A DNA stretch of 64,000 nt, taken from assembly GCA_905181875.1 (NCBI GenBank), contig CAJIZH010000004.1, forward strand, positions 248,001 through 312,000, read 5' to 3'. The position numbers and the translations under genes were made by a program. This DNA comes from Flavobacteriales bacterium UBA6770 (GTDB taxonomy: Bacteria > Bacteroidota > Bacteroidia > Flavobacteriales_G > Salibacteraceae). The notes below the pieces were generated by a model. It saw only the letters and a program-made list of their open reading frames with translations, was not told the origin of the DNA and did no database searches. Positions 54,438-61,310 of this stretch are shown here, piece after piece. Positions within the stretch are counted from its first letter, which is position 1. The number at the start of each line of letters is the position of its first letter.

Positions 54438-55519
54438 AATCACTATTACTAGAGTCTATCGTAATTTTTGCCTCTGCCTTTTTGGTTGCAAAAATCTCAA
54501 TTCCAATTCTTTCTATAAGAAGTCTTTGGCTGGGATTAGTTGACAAACCAAATGCTCGAAAAATTCATAAAAACCCAATTCCAGTTATTGGCGGAATAGC
54601 CATTTTAATAGGAGTCTCATTCGGCCTTATGCTCAGTCAAACAGCACAAGAATTAATAGTAAATCATTTGATAGTGCTTGGCAGCACTCTATCCATATTC
54701 TTTATTGGTGTTTGGGACGACAGAAGCGACATATCTCCAAAAATCAGACTGGCAATTCAATTATCAGCCGCAATTGCCATTAGTCTTTCAGGCATTCGAA
54801 TCGAATCATTATATGGCATATTTGGAATTGAATCACTCCCTATTTATATGCAACATATAATAACTATCGTAACCATTGTTGGAGTAACTAATGCCTTTAA
54901 CTTTGTTGACGGAATAGACGGTTTGGCAGGTAGTTTAGCCTTATTAAACGTCAGCATTTTAGCCATTCTATTTGTCATAATAGAGAATTATGGTGCGGCG
55001 TTTATTTTCATTGCTTTTATTGGTGCACTTGTTCCTTTTCTAAAGGCTAACAATCATCCCGCAAGCATTTTTATGGGTGATGGTGGTTCGATGGTGTTAG
55101 GGTTTTTCACTGCATTATCTGGAATCTATTTTATTCAGGAAAACTCGATTCAGCAATCTATTCCAGCAAGTTTATCAGTTTTGCTTATTTCAGCAATTCT
55201 CATTATTCCTGTTGTTGATGCATTGCGCGTATTTATTGGTCGTTTTGCAAAAGGCAACTCGATTTTCACTCCAGACAAAAGTCACTTGCATCATTTAATT
55301 CTAGATTTTGGAATCAACCATTTCTTAGTCACCAATAGCATTCTATTAATTGAAATCTTAATCGTTGCATCTACATTACTCTTTTCCCAATTCTTCTCTA
55401 TCACTTCTATTTTCATTCTTCTATTTGCTGGCCTAATTTTCATTACTAAGATCCTAAAATTCAACGCCTCACTTACCGAATGGGAGCTCAAAATGAAAAC
55501 ACTGGAAAAAAGACAATAA
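54434..55519 (+). CDS. MraY/WecA-like undecaprenyl-phosphate sugar-1-phosphate transferase
   Basis: A polytopic membrane enzyme (361 residues, about ten hydrophobic segments) that transfers a sugar-1-phosphate to undecaprenyl phosphate and so starts the EPS repeat unit. Family motifs are present: VDKPNARKIHKNPIPVIGGI, VWDDRSDISPKIRL (the DD pair), NAFNFVDGIDGLAGSLAL (catalytic D), FMGDGGSMVLGF and DKSHLHHLILD (the HxH loop). The IHKNPIPVIGG and HLHHL features place it with WecA/TagO-type enzymes rather than MraY. It is coupled to the DUF1972 gene. Confidence 0.93.
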   Translation: MKSLLLESIVIFASAFLVAKISIPILSIRSLWLGLVDKPNARKIHKNPIPVIGGIAILIGVSFGLMLSQTAQELIVNHLIVLGSTLSIFFIGVWDDRSDISPKIRLAIQLSAAIAISLSGIRIESLYGIFGIESLPIYMQHIITIVTIVGVTNAFNFVDGIDGLAGSLALLNVSILAILFVIIENYGAAFIFIAFIGALVPFLKANNHPASIFMGDGGSMVLGFFTALSGIYFIQENSIQQSIPASLSVLLISAILIIPVVDALRVFIGRFAKGNSIFTPDKSHLHHLILDFGINHFLVTNSILLIEILIVASTLLFSQFFSITSIFILLFAGLIFITKILKFNASLTEWELKMKTLEKRQ

Positions 55520-55540
55520 CGATAATCATATCGCTATAAT

Positions 55541-55555
55541 TTCCGATATTTGGAA
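55541..55555. promoter_or_regulatory. TTCC-N7-GGAA palindrome 32 bp before the NtrC-type regulator
   Basis: TTCCGATATTTGGAA is an exact TTCC-N7-GGAA match, close in sequence to the sites at 47.7 kb. No TGGCAC element lies between it and the ATG at 55587, so this copy may serve autoregulation rather than activation. Confidence 0.5.
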
Positions 55556-55586
55556 TAATTCTTATTTTCGACTTAATCCAATACTC

Positions 55587-56936
55587 ATGGATGGATACAA
55601 AATATTTATAGTTGAAGACGATCCTTGGTACGGTGAAATATTAGAGTACCACCTTTCATTAAACAACGATTACGGAGTCAGTTTATTTGAGAGTGGCAAA
55701 GCCTGCCTGAAAGAATTGCATCAGCAACCTGACCTTATTACAATTGATTATTCTTTGGGCGACATGAATGGTGAAGAGCTATTTCAAAAAATACGTCAAT
55801 GGAACTCTAATGTTCCTGTCATTGTAATTAGCGGTCAACAAGAAATTGATGTTGCATTAGACTTATTAAAATCTGGTGCATTCGATTATATCATCAAAGA
55901 CGATAACACCAAAGAATTACTTTGGAACTCAGTCTTGAAAGCTCAAGAAACAGCCCAACTCAAGCAACAGGTTCGAAATTTAACTCAACAACTGGGCGAT
56001 AAATTCGATTTCAAAAAATCCATTATTGGCAATAGCCGAGTTATGGAAAACACGTTCAAACTGATGACTAAGGCCATTGGGAGTCACATCAATGTATCTA
56101 TCTCTGGAGAAACGGGAACGGGAAAAGAAATCGTAGCAAAAGCCATTCACTTTAACAGCAATCGAAAGAAGAAAACATTTGTACCTGTAAACATGGCTTC
56201 TATTCCCTCTGAATTGGTGGAAAGTGAATTATTCGGTCACGAAAAAGGATCCTTTACTGGAGCTATAGCACGCAAAATTGGAAAGTTTGAAGAAGCACAA
56301 GGCGGCACTATTTTTTTAGATGAAATTGCCGAGTTAGATATGGCCGCTCAAAGTAAATTACTGCGCGTACTGCAAGAAAGAGAAGTAACTCGAGTGGGTG
56401 GAAACGGAACAGTACAACTTGATGTTAGAGTGATTGCTGCTACCCACAAAAACTTGCAAGAAGAAGTACAAAAAGGGAACTTTAGAGAAGACCTTTATTA
56501 CCGTGTAATTGGCTTACCAATTGACCTTCCTCCATTACGAGAGAGAGAAGAAGATGTTTTGCTTTTAGCCAAATATTTCCTTGACGCATTTTGCAAAGAG
56601 AGTAAGTCTACGGTCATCAAAATATCTGCAGAAGCCAAAAAGAAATTGATGAGCTACAATTACCCTGGCAATATTCGCGAGCTAAAATCCATGATTGAAT
56701 TAGCGGCAGTAATGGGCGATGGAAAAACGATAGAATCAAACGATATTAATTACGGATCAGCACGTGGAGATATGGCATTTATGGCCATCGAAAAAAGTAT
56801 GCGCGAATACAACTGCGATATCATTAAATATTTCCTTAAGAAATACGACAATGATGTGCTGATGGTCGGCGATAAACTGTCTATTGGAAAGTCAACGATT
56901 TATAAAATGATTAAGGATAAGGAAATTGAAATTTAA
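55587..56936 (+). CDS. Sigma-54-dependent response regulator (NtrC type)
   Basis: 449 residues with the standard three domains. The receiver (1-120) has phospho-acceptor Asp54 in LITIDYSLGDMNG. The AAA+ domain has Walker A GETGTGKE (174-181), the sigma-54-contacting loop GSFTGA (221-226, a known variant of GAFTGA) and Walker B GGTIFLDEIAELD. A Fis-type helix-turn-helix lies at the C-terminus (MVGDKLSIGKSTIYKMIKDK). Such proteins hydrolyse ATP to open promoters bound by RpoN holoenzyme from enhancer sites. It is located inside the EPS locus, immediately before the H-NOX and kinase genes, and TTCC-N7-GGAA palindromes occur upstream of it and of three EPS-locus genes. It is probably the regulator of this locus. 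Confidence 0.94.
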   Translation: MDGYKIFIVEDDPWYGEILEYHLSLNNDYGVSLFESGKACLKELHQQPDLITIDYSLGDMNGEELFQKIRQWNSNVPVIVISGQQEIDVALDLLKSGAFDYIIKDDNTKELLWNSVLKAQETAQLKQQVRNLTQQLGDKFDFKKSIIGNSRVMENTFKLMTKAIGSHINVSISGETGTGKEIVAKAIHFNSNRKKKTFVPVNMASIPSELVESELFGHEKGSFTGAIARKIGKFEEAQGGTIFLDEIAELDMAAQSKLLRVLQEREVTRVGGNGTVQLDVRVIAATHKNLQEEVQKGNFREDLYYRVIGLPIDLPPLREREEDVLLLAKYFLDAFCKESKSTVIKISAEAKKKLMSYNYPGNIRELKSMIELAAVMGDGKTIESNDINYGSARGDMAFMAIEKSMREYNCDIIKYFLKKYDNDVLMVGDKLSIGKSTIYKMIKDKEIEI

Positions 56937-56942
56937 GCCGTT

Positions 56943-57484
56943 ATGAAAGGAATTATATTCACACAGTTTTTGGAAATGGTAGAGGACAAGTGGGGGCTAT
57001 CCATGCTTGATGAACTCATTACCAAAGCTAAAGACCCTATTAATGGAGCTTACAATGCAGTAGATACTTACGACCACAAACAATTGGTTAATCTGGTAGT
57101 TGAATTGCAGTAAAAAAACCGTTATTCCAGTGGCAGATTTTTTAGAAGTTTATGGTAAATATTTGTTCTCTAAATTAGCTGAAGAAAACCCTAAATTAAT
57201 GAAGGGTATTCACTCTACATTTGACATGCTGTTGAATATTCAGACCGCAATACATACCGAAGTCCTCAAGCTACATACAGATGCTAATCCACCTCGATTT
57301 GAAGAGTAAAATAGTGTCTGAAAATGAAATGGAACGTACTTACCATTCGCACAGAAGTATGGCAGATGTCGCAATAGGATTAATTAAAGGTTGCGCCGCA
57401 TATTATAAAGAAACCATTGAAATAGAAACATTAGAAATTGCAGAAAACGGCCAACGTGTCGATTTTAAAATAACTCGAAAATAA
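56943..57484 (+). pseudogene. H-NOX (heme nitric oxide/oxygen binding) sensor with two frameshifts
   Basis: The start MKGIIFTQFLEMVEDKWGLS followed by GAYNAVDTYDHKQLVNLVVE is the H-NOX/HNOB signature. After a +1 shift near 57107 it continues TVIPVADFLEVYGKYLFSKL to AIHTEVLKLHTDANPPRF. After another near 57304 it reads MERTYHSHRSMADVAIGLIK to the stop at 57482-57484. The span of 542 bp equals 540 + 2, so removing one base at each break gives 179 residues, the exact family length. In that numbering the heme ligand is His104 and the heme-propionate motif is Tyr133-x-Ser135-x-Arg137, close to the classical 102 and 131/133/135. Such proteins bind NO and control an adjacent kinase. It may be intact in reality (sequence error) or recently inactivated. 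Confidence 0.85.
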
Positions 57485-59965
57485 TTGAGTACAGATAAGG
57501 ACATACTTCTACGCGCCTTAAACCGCGAAAAAAAAGCAAGAAAAGCAATCGAACAGACTCTTGAAAAAAAAAGTTACGAGCTTTTTATTGCCAATAATGA
57601 ATTAAAAGAAATAAATGCTAACCTTGAGTCAATGGTAAGCAGGCGAACTATAGAATTACAACAAAACGAAGACCGTTTCTTCAAGATGGTTGATTCAGCT
57701 AGTGACCTTATTTACCGAGGAAATCGCATGGGAACTTTAAATTATGCGAACACTACAACCATTGAAAAACTGGGTTATTCTATTGAAGAACTGAGAACTA
57801 TGCATTTTACTGCATTTATACGAAAAGACAGTATTCAATCAGTAATTGATTTTTACATGAATCAATTGAGGGAAAAAAAAGTGGAAACATACCTCGAGTT
57901 TCCAGCTGAGTCTAAATCTGGAAAAACCATTTGGTTGGGGCAAAATGTAATTTTCACATTTAACGATAGAGGACGTTTTACAGGCTTATCTGCAGTTACT
58001 AGAGACATTACCGAACAACAAGAAACGCTTACTATAATTCAACAAAGCGAAGAAAAATACCGAAACATCATCTCCAATATGAACTTGGGATTAATGGAAG
58101 TAGATCTAGAAGATCGTATTATCCAGACCAACCAAAGTTTCTGTGAAATGATTGGATATTCTTCAGAAGAGCTAATGGGGCAGGTGGCATCTGAAGCAAT
58201 TTTAAAAGGAGAGAATGCAGATTTAATGGTAGAAAAAAATGCCTCTAGAAAGAAAGGTATTTCAGATGCTTATGAAATTAGAGTAAAAAACAAATCAGGA
58301 AACATACGCTGGTGGCTTATTAGTGGAGGCCCATTATACAATGACAGAGGAGAGCAGACGGGCTCCTTGGGCATTCATCTGGATATTACCCAACAAAAGA
58401 AATTGGAAATTGAGCTAAACCAAGCCAAAGAAGATGCAGAATCTTCTAACCGATCTAAAGAAGTCTTCTTGGCAAACATGAGCCATGAAATTCGGACTCC
58501 AATGAACGGAATATTAGGAATGGCGCGCCAGCTTGAGAAAAGCAGTTTGAACCTCGATCAAAAATTTTATCTCAATACAATTACGTCAGCAGCAGATGAC
58601 TTACTTATTATTCTGAATGATATTTTGGATATTAGTAAAATTGAAGCAGGTAAACTTCAAATTGAAAACACTCATTTGGATATTGCTGATGTTGCACAAA
58701 GAACAAAAAACATCCTATCAGCCAAAGCCGAAGAAAAAGGTCTGAAATTTAATGTTTTCATTGATAAATCAATTTCGATTTCCTTGTCTGGCGACCCTAC
58801 TCGACTAAATCAAGTACTTATCAATTTAGCAGGTAACTCGGTTAAGTTTACGGAAAAAGGTACCGTAACTATCGAATGTAAATTGATAAATGAAGACAGC
58901 GAACGACAGTTAATTGAGTTTAATATTCGAGATACTGGAATAGGTATGTCTGAGGAATACATTGACACAATATTCGACAAGTTTACGCAAGAAGATAAAA
59001 CCGTAACTCGCAAATACGGTGGAACTGGCTTGGGAATGAGCATTAGTAAACAGCTTTTAGAACTTATGGGTAGCGAGCTCACTATTCAAAGCCACCAAGG
59101 AGTAGGAACAGCAATTATATTTCAATTAGAACTGGATAAAATTGAAGAAAGTAACAACTCTTCTAGCAAAGTCTATAAATACGACCCAGAGCAGATCCAA
59201 GAAAAAGTAAAAGGCAAGAAAATTCTAATTGCCGAAGACAACGAAATGAATCAATTGGTAGTTTGCACTTCCTTAGATTTTATTGGACTGCAATATGATA
59301 TTGCAAATGATGGCGCTGAAGCAATCGAGGCAATTCAAAAAAACGAATACGACTTGATTCTTATGGACATTAACATGCCCATTATGGATGGCATAAAAGC
59401 CACCAAAATAATTAGAAACGAATATAATCGAAAGATCCCAATTATCGCTCTAACAGCAAATGCTATGGAAGGTACCAGCAAAAGGTACTTACAAGCTGGG
59501 ATGACTGATTACCTCGCCAAACCTTTTGTGGAGGAAGAACTCTTCGATATCCTGCATAAGTGGATAGTCAATGAGTCTTCTAAAAACAAAACAGAAGTTG
59601 CGCCTGAGCCTATTTCCGCAGAACTGTACAACCTAGCTAAGCTCGAAAAAATAAGTCGAGGTAACCAGGCTTTTGTTGACAAAATGCTCAACCTTTTTGT
59701 TACTCATATTACGCAAGCTCTCCATGAAATTAATACCGCATATGCAGCCAAAGATTTAGAGACCGTTTATAAAACTGCCCATCGTATCAAACCAACTTTG
59801 AGCGACCTTGACATCACCCATTCAAAAGACCAAATAATTGAGATTGAAAAACTTGCAAAGGCGGGGAAAGATTCAGAAGAATTGAGCCAACTCATTTCGG
59901 CGGTTAAAGACAACGTTTCGAAAGTTGTTTTAGCAATACAAAAGACCCTTTCGCCTTCCAATTAG
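57485..59965 (+). CDS. Hybrid sensor histidine kinase (coiled coil-PAS-PAS-HisKA-HATPase-REC-HPt), H-NOX-associated
   Basis: 826 residues starting at a TTG directly after the H-NOX stop. Order: an N-terminal coiled coil (1-60, ALNREKKARKAIEQTLEKKS); two PAS/PAC domains (about 65-185 and 188-305); HisKA with His334 in FLANMSHEIRTPMNGILGM; HATPase with NLAGNSVKFTEKGTV, DTGIGM and GGTGLGMSISKQL; a receiver with Asp628 in LILMDINMPIMDG; and an HPt domain with His766 in TAHRIKPTLSDLD. A cytosolic kinase with no membrane segment fits sensing through the H-NOX partner. Its HPt could pass phosphate to the NtrC-type regulator or to the lone receiver at 60.1 kb. The start is weakly defined, but no ATG is nearby. 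Confidence 0.93.
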   Translation: MSTDKDILLRALNREKKARKAIEQTLEKKSYELFIANNELKEINANLESMVSRRTIELQQNEDRFFKMVDSASDLIYRGNRMGTLNYANTTTIEKLGYSIEELRTMHFTAFIRKDSIQSVIDFYMNQLREKKVETYLEFPAESKSGKTIWLGQNVIFTFNDRGRFTGLSAVTRDITEQQETLTIIQQSEEKYRNIISNMNLGLMEVDLEDRIIQTNQSFCEMIGYSSEELMGQVASEAILKGENADLMVEKNASRKKGISDAYEIRVKNKSGNIRWWLISGGPLYNDRGEQTGSLGIHLDITQQKKLEIELNQAKEDAESSNRSKEVFLANMSHEIRTPMNGILGMARQLEKSSLNLDQKFYLNTITSAADDLLIILNDILDISKIEAGKLQIENTHLDIADVAQRTKNILSAKAEEKGLKFNVFIDKSISISLSGDPTRLNQVLINLAGNSVKFTEKGTVTIECKLINEDSERQLIEFNIRDTGIGMSEEYIDTIFDKFTQEDKTVTRKYGGTGLGMSISKQLLELMGSELTIQSHQGVGTAIIFQLELDKIEESNNSSSKVYKYDPEQIQEKVKGKKILIAEDNEMNQLVVCTSLDFIGLQYDIANDGAEAIEAIQKNEYDLILMDINMPIMDGIKATKIIRNEYNRKIPIIALTANAMEGTSKRYLQAGMTDYLAKPFVEEELFDILHKWIVNESSKNKTEVAPEPISAELYNLAKLEKISRGNQAFVDKMLNLFVTHITQALHEINTAYAAKDLETVYKTAHRIKPTLSDLDITHSKDQIIEIEKLAKAGKDSEELSQLISAVKDNVSKVVLAIQKTLSPSN

Positions 59966-60001
59966 TGGAAAACTACCGTTCCACCTGATGGAATAGCCTT
60001 C
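59955..60001. promoter_or_regulatory. TTCC-N7-GGAA palindromes upstream of the 60.1 kb receiver/EPS export genes
   Basis: Two exact palindromes, TTCCAATTAGTGGAA (59955-59969, overlapping the kinase stop codon) and TTCCACCTGATGGAA (59978-59992), plus a TTCC half-site at 59998, exactly 20 bp after the second. The second differs from the 53.1 kb site at a single base. A TGGCACG element follows at 60078. Confidence 0.6.
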
Positions 60002-60076
60002 CATCATACAGATAACGGCACACAACCAACAACACTAACCACCTGATTTACTGTATATTTTATTGTTTTTATTTCA

Positions 60077-60092
60077 ATGGCACGTCAATCGT
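60077..60092 (+). promoter_or_regulatory. Candidate sigma-54 promoter (-24 ATGGCACG)
   Basis: TGGCACG matches the -24 consensus exactly, and a G occupies the -12 position (60091) in TCGT. The GG (60079-60080) is 38 bp before the ATG at 60117. Confidence 0.45.
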
Positions 60093-60116
60093 TTAAGTGT
60101 GCTCAAACGAGAAATA

Positions 60117-60560
60117 ATGAAACAAGAAAATTTCAAAAATCAAAAAGTATTTGTAGTTGACGACAACGAAATGACCGCACTACTTTACGAACAATTTATC
60201 AGAAACTTAGGCTTTAACGATGTGCATACCTATAATGACGGAATGTCTTCATTGAATGCATTAATCGACGAACCTAAAATCATATTTCTAGACCACGACA
60301 TGGGCACAATGGATGGTTTAGAAGTTTTGAAAAAGATAAAGCGATTCGATCCAGACATTTATGTGGTTTTTGTCTCAGGACAAGAAGAAATCGAAACCGC
60401 TACCAAATCGCTTAAGATTGGTGCTTTCGACTATATCGTCAAAGGTCCAGACGACACTCAGAAAATCGAAGAAGTGTTGATTAAAATCAACAACGTACAA
60501 GAGATGCTAAAAAGTAGAAAGCGTGGTCCTATCAGAAAATTTTTAAGCCTAATTCTTTAA
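60117..60560 (+). CDS. Single-domain response regulator (receiver only)
   Basis: The start is the ATG at 60117 (MKQENFKNQKVFVVDDNEMT); the upstream in-frame extension to 60063 would contain the promoter element. The product is 147 residues: acidic pocket VDDNE, phospho-acceptor Asp in IIFLDHDMGTMDG, conserved VSGQEEIETA (Ser) and YIVKGPDD (Lys). A basic tail of about 20 residues (MLKSRKRGPIRKFLSLIL) follows, with no output domain. It closely resembles the receiver of the NtrC-type protein (both have SGQ-x-EI and FDYI-K). It could act as a phosphate sink or relay between the hybrid kinase and the activator, and it is cotranscribed with wza and wzc. Confidence 0.9.
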   Translation: MKQENFKNQKVFVVDDNEMTALLYEQFIRNLGFNDVHTYNDGMSSLNALIDEPKIIFLDHDMGTMDGLEVLKKIKRFDPDIYVVFVSGQEEIETATKSLKIGAFDYIVKGPDDTQKIEEVLIKINNVQEMLKSRKRGPIRKFLSLIL

Positions 60561-60570
60561 TCGACTTTCG

Positions 60571-61305
60571 ATGAAAACTCAATCTAAAATCCTGTTTTAT
60601 ACGCTGGCTCTTTTTGCACTGCAATCGTGCAAAACTCAGCAGTTTTTGACTTCAGAAACACGCGGCAATGCTGCAGAGCTTATCAATACAGATAGTAGCT
60701 ATGAGCACACTATTGCTATTGACGATAAAATAAGCGTTAGTATTTGGAACCACAGCGAGTATAGTTTAGGTTCGGTTTATACAGCACACAATGCCAACGA
60801 ATCTTATAGTAAATGGATTTTAGTAGACAAAAACGGAAACATTCCTTTAGCCGAAATAGGAACAGTTTCAATTGCAGGATTGACTTGTATTAAAGTAAAA
60901 ACAAAACTAGAATCGCTGTACGGCGAAAAACTAGTAGACCCCATAATTTCCGTCCGTGTTTTAAATAGAGAATTCACCATTCTAGGTGAAGTTACTCAAC
61001 CTGGCAATTACTTACTAGAAAAAGAGCGGAACTCCATTACGGAAATGATTGGAAAAGCAAATGGTTTCACTACTTATTCTAACTTAAAAGAAGTTCAGCT
61101 CATAAGAAACGACACCAGCTACCTCCTCGACTTTACCAAAATTCACCAAAATGTATTGCATCGAATAAACATTCAATCTGGTGACGTAATCGTAGTTCCA
61201 GAAAAAAGAGCAAAGCGAATCAATATAAACGCTCCAACGATGATTGCATTCTCAAGCACTATTACTGCTATTGTGTTGGTGATTTCGATACTATCTCAAC
61301 CTTAA
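60571..61305 (+). CDS. Polysaccharide export lipoprotein (Wza-like, OPX family)
   Basis: 244 residues. The lipobox LQSC gives an N-terminal lipidated cysteine at about residue 20. A poly_export domain follows (IAIDDKISVSIWNHSEYSLG, WILVDKNGNIPLAEIGTVSI, DPIISVRVLNREFTILGEVT), then one SLBB domain (PGNYLLEKERNSITEMIGKA) and the export motif NIQSGDVIVVPEK. It ends in a hydrophobic segment (TMIAFSSTITAIVLVISILS) that may cross a membrane. Such proteins form or attach to the outer-membrane exit channel for EPS. The gene is 10 bp after the receiver and 5 bp before wzc. It is shorter than E. coli Wza (379), as is usual in this phylum. Confidence 0.92.
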   Translation: MKTQSKILFYTLALFALQSCKTQQFLTSETRGNAAELINTDSSYEHTIAIDDKISVSIWNHSEYSLGSVYTAHNANESYSKWILVDKNGNIPLAEIGTVSIAGLTCIKVKTKLESLYGEKLVDPIISVRVLNREFTILGEVTQPGNYLLEKERNSITEMIGKANGFTTYSNLKEVQLIRNDTSYLLDFTKIHQNVLHRINIQSGDVIVVPEKRAKRININAPTMIAFSSTITAIVLVISILSQP

Positions 61306-61310
61306 TTATC

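Noticed and set aside
56221-56280. GSFTGA instead of GAFTGA as evidence of a non-sigma-54 activator
   Set aside because: GSFTGA is a known functional variant. The rest of the AAA+ domain and the Fis-type helix-turn-helix are complete.
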